DNA of 64,000 bases, from assembly GCF_000009765.2 (NCBI RefSeq), contig NC_003155.5:1550001-1614000 (forward strand), written 5' to 3'. Source of the stretch: Streptomyces avermitilis MA-4680 = NBRC 14893. GTDB lineage: Bacteria; Actinomycetota; Actinomycetes; Streptomycetales; Streptomycetaceae. Positions 17,506 through 26,267 of this stretch are shown one piece after another (the first letter of the stretch is position 1; each line of letters starts with the position of its first letter). The notes beneath the pieces were generated by a model, which worked only from the letters and a program-made list of their open reading frames with translations, did no database searches and was not told where the DNA came from. The position numbers were made by a program, and so were the translations under genes.

Positions 17506-18436
17506 TTGTCCATTTTTGTTGTGCCGACCGGGGATGTGCCGCAAATGGCCCACCGTGACGGTCACGAACCGTCGTTCACGCCGTGGAGGCGGACCGGGGT
17601 GACCGGGCTGCTGGAGGATGACTCCGGGCGCGTCACCGGCGTCCGGTACGTCGACGAGCACGGCTCGCCGGGCGAGCTGGCCGCCGACCTCACCGTCGCC
17701 TGCGACGGACGCGACTCGTCGGTCCGCCGGGCGGCCGGACTCGAGCCCTCGTACTTCGAAGTCCCCATGGACGTCTGGCAGGTGCGCGTCCCCGCCCGTG
17801 ATCCGCTCAAGGAGGGCCGGGTCTCGCTGACCGTCCGGGACGGCCAGTTCGCCGCCACGCTGGACCGCGGCGACTACTACCAGACGTCCTATCTCATCAA
17901 GAAGGGCACGGACGGCGCACTCCGCCCCATGGCATCGAGTGGTTCCGCGACCGGCTCGGCGAGCTGCTCGGCTGGGACCGTACGGCGACGGACGCCATCC
18001 GCTCCTGGGACGACGTGAAGCTGCTGGAGGTCACCATGGGGCGACTGGACCGCTGGTACCGGGAGGGGCTGCTCTGCATCGGGGACGCGGCGCACATCAT
18101 GTCGCCGATCGGCGGGGTCGGGGTCAATCTGGCGGTGCAGGACTCGGTGGCAGCCGCCGCCTGCTCGCCGGGCCGCTGCGGGAATCGACGGTCACCTCCC
18201 GCGACCTGGCCCGCGTGCAGAAGCGGCGCAGGCTCCCCACCGCGTTCACGCAGAGGTCCCAACTCGCCGAACACGAGATGCTGTTGCGTCCCGGACTCGA
18301 CGGCACGCTGCGAGCGGACCGCCTCCCCGTGCCGCTGCGGGCGGTACAGCACGTCCCCGCGCTGCGCTCGGTCGCCGGCTACCTCGGCGGGATCGGGATA
18401 CGTCCCGAACGCGCCCCCGAGTTCGCCCGGCGCTGA
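17506..18436 (+). pseudogene. Broken FAD-dependent aromatic monooxygenase (5'-truncated, two frameshifts)
   Basis: Three reading frames together rebuild the middle and C-terminal part of a PheA/TfdB-like FAD monooxygenase. Recognisable homology begins near 17560 (VTGLLED..GRVTGVRY), continues through LTVACDGRDSSVRRAAG, shifts frame near 17928, and continues with GIEWFRDRLGELLGWD and LCIGDAAHIMSPIGGVG (the second FAD/GD motif). It shifts again near 18157 and ends with LLAGPLRESTV through the stop at 18436. Both shifts equal the loss of one base within C/G-rich runs. The N-terminal FAD-binding GxGxxG portion is absent: upstream lies only the end of the serine hydrolase. Sequencing error could explain the shifts but not the missing 5' third. 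Confidence 0.82.
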
Positions 18437-18443
18437 GCCCTCT

Positions 18444-19073
18444 CTAGCGTCGTCGTGGGGTGCGGCACTCGATGGCGTTCAGTGTGAACGTCTCCAGCTC
18501 GTCCGCCGCCGCGTCCAGGTCGAGTTCGGGGTGGGAGAGCCAGTGCGCGACCACCCCATCGATCGCGCCGCCGATGGCCAAAGACGTGACCTGGGCGTCG
18601 AACTCCCGGAAGTCACCGGCCTTCTGTCCCGTCGTCAGCAAGGCCGCGAGCTCTTCCCAGCGGCCGCCCGTGTCATGGCCGCCGGGCTCCTTCAACCGCG
18701 TCCCGCCCCCGTCGCCGAGGAGCATCTCGGTGATCACGCGCACATGGCGGCGGTTGGCCTGCTGGTAGCCGACCATCGCCCGGACGTACGCGACCACGGC
18801 GGCCCGCGGGTCGGACGCCACGAGGACACGCTCGGTGACGAACGCCCGGAACTGCTCCAGCACGTACGCGAACGTCGCCTTGGTCAGGTTGTCCTTGGAC
18901 GAGAAGTGGTAAAGGATCGCGGCCTTCGAGAGTCCGGCCGCCTCCGCGATGGCCGAGAGCGAGGTCGCCGGATAGCCCTGCGTGGAGATCAGGTCGATGG
19001 TGCACTCGATGATCTGCCTGCGGCGGGCCTGCTCGGTGAAGGTGGGGGTGCGGTCCCCGCGACGCGAACTCAT
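18444..19073 (-). CDS. TetR/AcrR-family transcriptional regulator
   Basis: A 209-residue one-domain repressor. The N-terminal helix-turn-helix is clear (QIIECTIDLISTQGYPATSLSAIAEAAGLSKAAILYHF, residues 20-57, shown here by its ends only). It is followed by the NLTKATFAYVLEQF connecting helix and an all-helical ligand-binding domain without a recognisable ligand signature. Its stop lies 7 bases from the end of the convergent monooxygenase pseudogene, suggesting it once controlled that gene. The FAD oxidoreductase gene ends 11 bases upstream on the same strand, so the two form a likely operon. The ATG at 19073 is chosen because upstream codons are Arg/Gly-rich and run into the neighbouring gene. 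Confidence 0.9.
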   Translation of the reverse strand: MSSRRGDRTPTFTEQARRRQIIECTIDLISTQGYPATSLSAIAEAAGLSKAAILYHFSSKDNLTKATFAYVLEQFRAFVTERVLVASDPRAAVVAYVRAMVGYQQANRRHVRVITEMLLGDGGGTRLKEPGGHDTGGRWEELAALLTTGQKAGDFREFDAQVTSLAIGGAIDGVVAHWLSHPELDLDAAADELETFTLNAIECRTPRRR

Positions 19074-19084
19074 CGCCACCGAGC

Positions 19085-20671
19085 CTATCCCAGCGCACGC
19101 TCCCCGACGTCTTCCAGGGCGGCCATCGCCGCGTTGTGCCCCGGCACCCCGCTCACCCCGCCGCCGCGCACGGCGCCCGCCCCGCACAGCAGTACATTCG
19201 CGTGCGCGGTCTCCACGCCCCAGCGGCCCGTGCCCTCCTGTGCGTAGGGGAAGGCGAGGTCGCGGTGGAAGATGTTGCCGCCGGGCAGCCGCAGATCGCG
19301 CTCGAGGTCCAGCGGAGACTTGGCCTCGATACAGGGGCGCCCCTCCGCGTCGGTCGCCAGACAGTCCACGAGCGGTTCGGCGAGGTGGGCGTCCAGCTGC
19401 GCGAGAGTCGACTTCAGCAGCTCCTCCCGTACGCCCTCGTTGTCGCGTTCGAACAGCCGCGCGGGCGTGTGCAGACCGAAGAGGGTGAGGGTCTGGTAGC
19501 CCTGTTCGACCAGGTCCGGGCCGAGGATGGTCGGGTCGGTGAGCGAGTGGCAGTAGATCTCGGAGGGCGGCGCCTCGGGCAACGACCCGGCGGCGGCCTG
19601 GGCGTGGGCAGCCGCGAGCTGCTCATAGCCCTCGGCGATGTGGAAGGTGCCGGCGAACGCCTCGCGCGGGTCGACGGCGGTGTCGCGCAGTGCGGGCAGC
19701 CGCTTGAGCAGCATGTTCACCTTGAGCTGGGCACCCTCGGCTGGGACGGGCGGGCTGTCGCCGGTGAGGCGGGCCAGCTCCTGCGGTGCGGCGTTGACGA
19801 GGACGTGGCGGGCGGAGACGGTCCCTTCCCCGTCCGCGTCGCGGTAGGTGACCTCGGCCGAGCGTCCGTCGGTCTCGATGCGGACCGCCTCGTGCCCGGT
19901 GGCGAGCACCGCGCCGGCGTCCCGGGCGGCGGCGGCCAGCGCGTCGGTGAGCGCGCCCATGCCGCCGACGGGCACGTCCCAGGCGCCGGTCCCACCGCCG
20001 ATGATGTGGTAGAGGAAGCAGCGGTTCTGCCGCAGGGAGGGGTCGTGGGCGTCGGCGAAGGTGCCGATGAGCGCGTCGGTGAGGACGACCCCGCGGACCA
20101 GGTCGTCGGTGAAGTTCTCCTCGATGGCGGCACCGATCGGCTCCTCGAACAGCACGCGCCACGCGTCCTCGTCGTCGACGCGTCGGCGCAGCTCGTCGCG
20201 CGAGGGCAGGGGCTCGGTGAGCGTGGGGAACACCTGCCGGGCGACACGGCCCGTCATGCCGTAGAAGCGCTGCCAGGACTCGTACTCGCGCGCGGAGCCG
20301 GTCAGCCGGCCGAAGGCCTCACGGGTGCGGCGCTCGCCGCCGCCGACGAGCAGTCCGGTGGGCCGCCCGTGCCGCTCGGCGGGCGTGTACGAGGACACCG
20401 TGCGGCCCCGCACCCGGAAGTCGAGCCCGAGGTCCCGCACGATCTTCCGGGGCAACAGGCTGACCAGGTACGAGTAGCGCGACAGCCGGGCGTCTACGCC
20501 GGCGAAGGGCCGCGTGGACACCGCGGCGCCCCCGGTGTTCCCCAGCCGCTCCAGGACCAGCACGGACCGCCCGGCGCGGGCCAGGTAGGCGGCGGCGACC
20601 AGCCCGTTGTGGCCCCCGCCGACGATCACGGCGTCGAATCGACCGGGTACGTGTCCCTCATCAGCAGCCAT
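19085..20671 (-). CDS. Phytoene-desaturase-like NAD(P)/FAD-dependent oxidoreductase
   Basis: A 528-residue flavin amine oxidase/phytoene-desaturase-superfamily protein, close in layout to PYROXD2-like proteins. The FAD loop is AVIVGGGHNGLVAAAYLARAG (about residues 13-33), followed by LVLERLGNTGGAAVS. The C-terminal FAD motif is LLCGAGAVRGGGVSGVPGHNAA near 500. The substrate is unknown; such enzymes desaturate or isomerise long polyenes or act in redox homeostasis. The ATG at 20671 places the FAD loop at the expected distance from the N-terminus. The frame stays open upstream through an 18-bp tandem repeat that would add a collagen-like GxxGxx tract; I treat that as non-coding. The TetR gene follows 11 bases downstream. 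Confidence 0.85.
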   Translation of the reverse strand: MAADEGHVPGRFDAVIVGGGHNGLVAAAYLARAGRSVLVLERLGNTGGAAVSTRPFAGVDARLSRYSYLVSLLPRKIVRDLGLDFRVRGRTVSSYTPAERHGRPTGLLVGGGERRTREAFGRLTGSAREYESWQRFYGMTGRVARQVFPTLTEPLPSRDELRRRVDDEDAWRVLFEEPIGAAIEENFTDDLVRGVVLTDALIGTFADAHDPSLRQNRCFLYHIIGGGTGAWDVPVGGMGALTDALAAAARDAGAVLATGHEAVRIETDGRSAEVTYRDADGEGTVSARHVLVNAAPQELARLTGDSPPVPAEGAQLKVNMLLKRLPALRDTAVDPREAFAGTFHIAEGYEQLAAAHAQAAAGSLPEAPPSEIYCHSLTDPTILGPDLVEQGYQTLTLFGLHTPARLFERDNEGVREELLKSTLAQLDAHLAEPLVDCLATDAEGRPCIEAKSPLDLERDLRLPGGNIFHRDLAFPYAQEGTGRWGVETAHANVLLCGAGAVRGGGVSGVPGHNAAMAALEDVGERALG

Positions 20672-20741
20672 GGTTCTTGGTAGCACGCGATGATCTAGGT
20701 CGGCCAGAGGTGTGTGCCACAGGGCCCAACAATCGTCCGGC

Positions 20742-20913
20742 CTGTCGGCGCCGTTTTGCCTGTCGATGCCGCCCGGCCAGTCCGTGCCGCCCGGCCCTTC
20801 GGTGCCGTCCGGCCTGTCGGTGCCGTTTTGCCTGTCAATGCCGCCCGGCCCTTGGGTGCCGCCCGGCCCGTCGGTGCCGCCCGGCCCGTCCGTGCCGTCC
20901 AGCCCGTCCGTGG
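20742..20913. repeat. 18-bp minisatellite between two minus-strand genes
   Basis: Nine full copies plus a partial one of an 18-bp unit (consensus CCGTCGGTGCCGCCCGGC) run from 20742. Copies 1-2 and 5-6 share TTTTGC/ATGCC variants, so there is also a 72-bp higher-order period. Read on the minus strand in the frame of the downstream oxidoreductase, the tract gives hexapeptides of the type DGPGGT and DRQNGT. It occupies most of the 296-base gap 20672-20967, which shows no other feature. Confidence 0.9.
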
Positions 20914-20967
20914 AGAAGACGCCGGTGCGAAGCGGTCCGCCGCGCGGCTCGTGGCCGAGCCGGCCGC

Positions 20968-23232
20968 TCAGTGGCCGCCCGACGCGCGCCGCTGCCGTAA
21001 CGCCGCCACTCGCCGGTACAGCTCCACCGCCTCCTGCCCCCGGCCCAGCTGTTCCAGACAGTGGGCCTCGTCGTTGCGGCTGGCGAGGGTGTCGGGGTGG
21101 TCGGGGCCGAGGACGTGTTCGCGGGCCGTGGCGACGTGTCGGTACTCGGTGAGGGCGTCGGACCAGCGGCCGAGCCAGCCGAGGCCGACGGCGACCTCGC
21201 GGCGGCTGACGAGCGTGTCCGGGTGATCGGCGCCCAGCACCCGCTCGCGGAGGGCGCACACGTCACGGGACTCGGCGAGCGCCTCCTCCCAGCGGCCGAG
21301 CCGGCCGAGGTTGACGCCGAGGCCGTGGCGGGCGCGCAGGGTCTCGGGATGGGCGGGGCCGTGGACGCGGGTACGGTCCTCGACGAGGTCGCGGTAGAGC
21401 TTCAGGGCCTCGGCGCTGCGGCCCAGCCGGCCGAGGCTGATACCGACCTCGTAGCGGGCGGCGAGCGTGTCCGCGTGGTCGGGGCCGAGGGCCTGCGCGC
21501 GGGCCTCGGCGACCTCCTGATACGCCGCCAGGGCCTCGGGCCAGCGGCCCAACTGGCCGAGCGCGTAGGCGACTTCGTACCGGGTGACCAGTGTGTCGGG
21601 GTGGGTCGCGCCGAGCACCCGGGCCCGGGCGGCGGCCACTTCGCGGGCCATGCGGTACGAGTCCTCCAGGCGACCGAGCCGGCTCAGGTTGAAGGCGAGG
21701 TTGTGGCGGCAGCGCAGGGTGTCCGGGTGGTCGGGGCCCATGGTGCGCTCACGGGCGGCGAGCACCGACGTGTACACCTGGTGCGCGTCGAAGTGCTGCC
21801 CCAACTGGCCCAGTACGTAGGCCATTTCCTGCCGGGCGGCCAGCGTCTCGGGGTGGTCGGCGCCGAGCACCCGCTCCCTGGCCTGGGCCACGTGCGCGTA
21901 CTCGCGCAGCGCGTCGGCGGGGCGGCCGGTGCGGCTGAGCGTGAAGCCGACCTCGTAGCGGCTGGCGAGTGTGTCGGGGTGGTCGGGGCCGAGGGCGTGT
22001 TCGCGCTCGGCGGCGACGGCACGGTGCACCTCCCCCGCCTCCGCCCAGCGGCCGAGCCGCCCAAGGCTCAGCCCCGCGTTGTGGCGCCCGGTGAGGGTGC
22101 TCACCAACTCGGGTGAGGGGGTGGGGCGTTCACTGCGTACGGGTGCCGGGGCGCGGCCCGTGTCGGGGCGGGCGACCCATTCGCCGGTGAGGCCCGCGCC
22201 GGCGTCCGGCGGGGCGGCGCCGAGGCCGGTTCCGGTGGCCTTGTGGCCGGTGGTCATCCCGCGGGTCCAGGAGGGCAGCCGGGGCTCGCGGGACAGCCGC
22301 CGCTCCGGGCGCGACGGGGCCGGGGGCGCCGACAGGTCCGGCAGCGGGGACGACGTCACCACGGTCGGCACATAGGCGGGCGTGCCGCGTCCGGCGCCGA
22401 TGCGGCGGGCCAGCTCGCGGGCGTCGTGCGGACGCTCGTCGGGCAGCTTGGCGAGCAGGTCGAGGATGATCTTCTCGAAGTACGCGGGCAGTTCGGGACG
22501 GTGGCCGCGCGGCGGATCGGGCGGGGTGTCGCGGTGCCCGATGAGGATCGCCCAGGCGTCGTCGAGGTCGAACGGCGGCGCCCCGGTGGCGATCTCGTAC
22601 AGCACGCAGCCGAACGAATAGAGGTCGCTGCGCTGGTCGACCGGGGAGCCACTGATCTGCTCCGGCGACATGTAGTGCGGTGTGCCCATCGCGATGCCGG
22701 TGCCGGTGAGGCGTGCGGTGAAGCCGATGTCGTGGCCGAGGCGGGCGATGCCGAAGTCGCAGATCTTCACGGTGCCGTCGGCGAGCCGCATGATGTTGGC
22801 GGGCTTCAGATCACGGTGGACGATGCCCTGTTGATGGGTGTACGCGAGGGCGGCGGCGACCTGCTCGGCGATCTCGACGACATCGGCGACCGGCAGCGGA
22901 TGGTGCTTGTTGTCCTCCAGGAGCTGGCTGAGGTTGCGGCCCTCCAGCAGTTCCATCACCAGAAACAGCACCCCGTCGGACTCGCCGAAGTCGTGGACGA
23001 CGGTCACCCCGCGGTGCTGGAGGGCGGCGGCCACCCGGGCCTCGCGCCGAAACCGCTCCCGCAGGACGCGCGTGAAGGACTGGTCGTGGTGCGTGCTGAG
23101 AGGCTTGAGGCACTTCACGGCGACCTGACGGCCCAGCGACTCGTCTCTCGCCCGCCACACCTCGCCCATGCCACCGCGCCCGATCAGGTCGAGCAGCCGG
23201 TACCGGCCCTGGACCAGCCTGGTGTCCGCCAT
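20968..23232 (-). CDS. Ser/Thr protein kinase with C-terminal kinesin-light-chain-type TPR array
   Basis: A 754-residue Hanks-type kinase fused to tetratricopeptide repeats. The kinase domain (about 10-275) has GRGGMGEVWRA, the ATP-binding Lys40 in VAVKCLK, the catalytic loop HRDLKPAN (Asp141), DFG at 159-161 and MSPEQ in place of APE near 188. A Pro-rich linker (about 280-375) leads to roughly eight 42-residue repeats to the C-terminus, each ending LGxDHPDTLxxR, as in kinesin light chain and NB-ARC/TPR proteins. No transmembrane helix or PASTA domains are visible, so it is probably cytosolic. The repeats likely bind protein partners or substrates. An MpaB-like gene lies upstream on the same strand (60-base gap). 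GTG/ATG alternatives do not affect the kinase domain. Confidence 0.93.
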   Translation of the reverse strand: MADTRLVQGRYRLLDLIGRGGMGEVWRARDESLGRQVAVKCLKPLSTHHDQSFTRVLRERFRREARVAAALQHRGVTVVHDFGESDGVLFLVMELLEGRNLSQLLEDNKHHPLPVADVVEIAEQVAAALAYTHQQGIVHRDLKPANIMRLADGTVKICDFGIARLGHDIGFTARLTGTGIAMGTPHYMSPEQISGSPVDQRSDLYSFGCVLYEIATGAPPFDLDDAWAILIGHRDTPPDPPRGHRPELPAYFEKIILDLLAKLPDERPHDARELARRIGAGRGTPAYVPTVVTSSPLPDLSAPPAPSRPERRLSREPRLPSWTRGMTTGHKATGTGLGAAPPDAGAGLTGEWVARPDTGRAPAPVRSERPTPSPELVSTLTGRHNAGLSLGRLGRWAEAGEVHRAVAAEREHALGPDHPDTLASRYEVGFTLSRTGRPADALREYAHVAQARERVLGADHPETLAARQEMAYVLGQLGQHFDAHQVYTSVLAARERTMGPDHPDTLRCRHNLAFNLSRLGRLEDSYRMAREVAAARARVLGATHPDTLVTRYEVAYALGQLGRWPEALAAYQEVAEARAQALGPDHADTLAARYEVGISLGRLGRSAEALKLYRDLVEDRTRVHGPAHPETLRARHGLGVNLGRLGRWEEALAESRDVCALRERVLGADHPDTLVSRREVAVGLGWLGRWSDALTEYRHVATAREHVLGPDHPDTLASRNDEAHCLEQLGRGQEAVELYRRVAALRQRRASGGH

Positions 23233-23292
23233 CGCCCGCGATCGCCCCCGTCTTTGGCCCCCGCCCTCCCCTGGCCCGTCCAGTATGGCGAG

Positions 23293-24150
23293 CTATGCGC
23301 CGAGTTTGTACGGTGCCGGGCGCGAGCCGGGGCCGAGCCGTGACATGGCCCGGATAATGTGTTTGGGCGGGAGTTGCCAGCGCAGACGTGCGGGAACACA
23401 GCGCAGCAAGGTGCCGGTGCAACGCAGGCGCCGGGTCACCGTGGCGGGCGGCGGCCCCGGTCGGCCGTACAGCTCATGGGCGTACGGCGGCAGAGCGGCG
23501 TACGCCAGATGAGCCACGCGCCGCCACAGCAGGGCGCGCGCCGGGATGAGCAACGGGTGGATGGGCGGGCTCTGCAGGAAGTCGTCCACCTCTCGCGCCT
23601 CCGGACCGGCGGTCAGTTCCGGCCGCACCTTCTCGAAGTACGCGGCGAGCCCGGCCCGGTCCCCCGGTACGCCGCCCGGGTCGAGCCCCACCAGGCGTGC
23701 GGTGACCCGGTGTTCGGCGATGTAGCGGTCGGCCTGCGCGTCGGTCAGCGGGACCCCCGAGCGGCGCAGGACGTGCAGATAGGAGTCGATCTCGGCGCAG
23801 TGCACCCAGAGCAGCAGGTCCGGCTCGTCGACCCCGTACCGCTCCCCCGTGCCGGGGTCCTTCGCCGCCAGCATGCTGTGGATCTTCCGCACCCGGGCCC
23901 CGGCCCGCTCGGCGGCCTCGGTGCTGCCGTAGGTCGTCGTGCCGACGAAGTCGGCGGTGCGCATCAGCCGGCCCCAGGCGTCGCGCCGGAAGTCGGAGTT
24001 CTGCAGGACCCCGCGCACCACTCGCGGGTGCAGGGCCTGGAGGTAGAGCGCGCGGATTCCGGCGACCCACATCATGGGGTCGCCGTGCATCTGCCAGGCC
24101 ACCGAGGACGGGCCGAAGAGCCCCGGGTCACCTGCGTGAGAGGCCTCCAC
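23293..24150 (-). CDS. MpaB-type oxygenase (DUF2236)
   Basis: A 285-residue DUF2236 protein. It has the family features LFGPSSVAWQMHGDP near the N-terminus, ALYLQALHPRVVRGV, and the helix with WVHCAEIDSYL whose His is thought to be a heme ligand. Members include rubber oxygenase Lcp-like proteins and the fungal oxygenase MpaB; the reaction of bacterial copies is mostly unknown. The start is a GTG at 24150, nine bases from the stop of the upstream acyl-CoA dehydrogenase on the same strand, so the pair is probably one operon. The ATG at residue 20 would lose conserved N-terminal sequence. Confidence 0.82.
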   Translation of the reverse strand: MEASHAGDPGLFGPSSVAWQMHGDPMMWVAGIRALYLQALHPRVVRGVLQNSDFRRDAWGRLMRTADFVGTTTYGSTEAAERAGARVRKIHSMLAAKDPGTGERYGVDEPDLLLWVHCAEIDSYLHVLRRSGVPLTDAQADRYIAEHRVTARLVGLDPGGVPGDRAGLAAYFEKVRPELTAGPEAREVDDFLQSPPIHPLLIPARALLWRRVAHLAYAALPPYAHELYGRPGPPPATVTRRLRCTGTLLRCVPARLRWQLPPKHIIRAMSRLGPGSRPAPYKLGA

Positions 24151-24159
24151 CAGGTCAGG

Positions 24160-25338
24160 CTAACGCCGCACGCGCGGCATCCCCAGACCGATCCACGAGA
24201 TGATCTCGCGCTGGATCTCGTTGTTGCCGCCGCCGAAGGTGAAGATGACCGCCGAACGGTAGCCGCGTTCCAGTTCACCGTGGAGCACCGCGCCCGCCGA
24301 GCCCTCCTTGAGAGCGCCGGCCGCGGCGACGATCTCCATCAGCCAGGCGTACGCGTCCCGGCGGGCCTCGGAGCCGTAGACCTTGACGGCCGAGGCGTCC
24401 TGGGGGGTGAGCGTGCCTTCCTGGACGGCGTTCACCATCTGCCAGTTGAGGAGCTTCATCGCGTCGAGCCTGGTGTGGGTCCGCGCGAGATCGCGGCGCA
24501 CCCAGGGGAGGTCGACGACCCGGCGGCCGTCCGCGAGCTTGGTCTCCATCGCCCAGCGCTGTACGTCGCGCAGGGCCCGGATCGCCATCGTGCCGTGCGC
24601 GGCGAGGGTGACGCGCTCGTGGTTGAGCTGGTTGGTTATCAGCCGCCAGCCCTTGTTCTCCTCGCCGACCCGGCGGGAGACGGGGACGCGGATGTCCTCG
24701 TAGTAGCTCGCGGTGGTGTCGTGCGAGGCGAGGGTGGTGATGAGGGTGCAGGAGTAGCCGGGGTCGGAGGTCGGCACGAGCAGCATGGTGATGCCCTTGT
24801 GCGGCGGGGCGTCGGGATCCGTGCGGACGGCGAGCCACACCCAGTCGGCCGTGTCGCCGTTCGTCGTCCAGATCTTCTGGCCGTTGACGAGGTACTCGTC
24901 GCCGTCCCTGACGGCCTTCGTCTTCAGTGCGGCCAGGTCCGTGCCCGCGTCCGGCTCGCTGTAGCCGATCGCGAAGTCGATCTCGCCGGAGAGGATCTTC
25001 GGCAGGAAGTACGCCTTCTGCTCGTCCGTGCCGAACCGCATGATCGTCGGGCCGACGGTGTTGAGTGCCATCAGGGGCAGGGGCACGCCCGCCTGGGCCG
25101 CCTCGTCGAAGAAGATGAACTGCTCGATGGGCGTCAGTCCGCGCCCGCCGTACTCCTTGGGCCAGCCCACGCCGAGCCAGCCGTCCCTGCCGAGCCGGCG
25201 GACGGTGTCGCGGTAGAAGCGTTTCTGCGCGGCCGGGTCGGTGTAGCGGGCATAGGCGTTTCCCGGCACCAGATCGGCGAAGTAGCCGCGCAGTTCGGTG
25301 CGCAACCGCTGCTGCTCGGGCGTGTATTCGAGATGCAC
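24160..25338 (-). CDS. Acyl-CoA dehydrogenase
   Basis: A 392-residue FAD-dependent acyl-CoA dehydrogenase of standard length. Visible are GWLGVGWPKEYGG near residue 54, FAIGYSEPDAGTDLAALKT near 130 and QKIWTTNGDTADW near 157, which together form the flavin and CoA pocket. FTFGGGNNEIQREII at the C-terminus is the region that binds the adenine end of FAD. It should introduce an alpha-beta double bond in an acyl- or steroid-side-chain-CoA. The GTG at 25338 is supported by GGGAGG just upstream. The 238-base upstream gap carries a palindrome matching the KstR consensus, tying it to sterol/fatty-acid catabolism. It probably shares a transcript with the MpaB-like gene. Confidence 0.9.
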   Translation of the reverse strand: MHLEYTPEQQRLRTELRGYFADLVPGNAYARYTDPAAQKRFYRDTVRRLGRDGWLGVGWPKEYGGRGLTPIEQFIFFDEAAQAGVPLPLMALNTVGPTIMRFGTDEQKAYFLPKILSGEIDFAIGYSEPDAGTDLAALKTKAVRDGDEYLVNGQKIWTTNGDTADWVWLAVRTDPDAPPHKGITMLLVPTSDPGYSCTLITTLASHDTTASYYEDIRVPVSRRVGEENKGWRLITNQLNHERVTLAAHGTMAIRALRDVQRWAMETKLADGRRVVDLPWVRRDLARTHTRLDAMKLLNWQMVNAVQEGTLTPQDASAVKVYGSEARRDAYAWLMEIVAAAGALKEGSAGAVLHGELERGYRSAVIFTFGGGNNEIQREIISWIGLGMPRVRR

Positions 25339-25396
25339 GGCGCCTCCCGGCTCCCAGGGGCTCGACGGGGTCCCCTCGACCTGACGGCGCACACAG

Positions 25397-25425
25397 TAGA
25401 ACTTGTTCCAGAAATTGGGAACAAG
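25397..25425. promoter_or_regulatory. KstR-like operator and larger inverted repeat upstream of the acyl-CoA dehydrogenase
   Basis: TAGAACTTGTTCCA at 25397-25410 fits the KstR cholesterol-regulon consensus TnnAACnnGTTnnA at every fixed position. It overlaps a larger perfect inverted repeat, CTTGTTCC (25402-25409) with GGAACAAG (25418-25425). The site is 59-87 bases upstream of the acyl-CoA dehydrogenase start, where an operator overlapping a promoter would lie. No KstR gene is in the window. Confidence 0.55.
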
Positions 25426-25576
25426 CGGGAGCATGGTCGGCACCCGGGGGGAAGTGCGTCCACCCGGGGGCGTCGAGGATCCGGCCGCGGGGGCCGCGCG
25501 GGCCAGGGCCGGGTGAGCGCTCGGGACGCCGGTTGTCGCACCACCGGGTTCGTGCGCGGCGGCGTCGGCTGCGACG

Positions 25577-26035
25577 TCAGACGAGGGTCGCCATGAAGTC
25601 CGCACAGGCCTGGGCGCATTCACGGCAGGCCTTCGCGCTGTTCTCCGCTCCGGGGTGGTCGTCGAAGACGTGCGCGCACTCGAGGCAGACGGTCCGGCAC
25701 CACTCCAGTTGGATGCGCAGGGTTTCCTCGTCCTGCCGGGCCTGCTCGGACAGCACCCGGCAGGTCGCGTCGCACACTTCCGCGCACATGATGCCCTTGC
25801 GGCGCACGAGTTCCTGCCCCTCCGGTCCGTCCGGACCGGCGAAGCTCGCCCGCAGGGCGCACGCCCGCGCACATTCGGTGCAGGCCTGCGCGCAGGTGAA
25901 GCGGTCCTCCAGGAACCGGAAGAGTTCCTGTGGAGAGGCCCCGTCGGGGAATGGATCAGGGGGTGTCCCGGGGGTCGTCCGGGAGGGAATGCGGGAGGCC
26001 GCGCGGGCGGTCCTGCGAGAGGTCGTCGAAGTCAC
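25577..26035 (-). CDS. Cys-rich four-helix-bundle copper-binding protein (DUF326)
   Basis: A 152-residue protein whose last ~105 residues carry many cysteines in CxxxC/CxxC spacing on predicted helices (CAQACTECARAC, CAEVCDATC, CRTVCLECAH, CRECAQAC). This pattern is that of DUF326/Csp-type four-helix bundles that store Cu(I) inside the bundle. The N-terminal ~40 residues are Ser/Thr/Arg/Pro-rich. They contain basic and twin-arginine-like pairs but no hydrophobic core, so a cytosolic location is more likely. The GTG start at 26035 has no strong ribosome-binding site; a later start near PDGASPQELF would keep the whole bundle. It is monocistronic, with 230-base gaps on both sides. Confidence 0.82.
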   Translation of the reverse strand: MTSTTSRRTARAASRIPSRTTPGTPPDPFPDGASPQELFRFLEDRFTCAQACTECARACALRASFAGPDGPEGQELVRRKGIMCAEVCDATCRVLSEQARQDEETLRIQLEWCRTVCLECAHVFDDHPGAENSAKACRECAQACADFMATLV

Positions 26036-26267
26036 ACCGCGCGGGTAGCCGTAGGCGGTCGCGCCAAACCCGGAGCCCAGGGCCGGTCGGCTCCCCCGGC
26101 CGCATCATGGCCGGACCGGGATGCGCGGACGGCCCCACGCCGGCCGGGGGCGCACGGCGGTCCTTCCCTCCCGGCCGAGCGTCTCGACGGGACGGCCCCG
26201 CCGGGGGCGAGAGCCGCGGCGGCCCCTTCGGCAGCGGGGCCCGCGAGCGCCTGAGCAGCGCTCTTCG

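Noticed and set aside
20672..21259. N-terminal extension of the phytoene-desaturase-like protein through the 18-bp repeats
   Set aside because: The ATG at 20671 gives a normal family N-terminus and the extension would overlap the kinase gene. I keep it only as a question in the findings.
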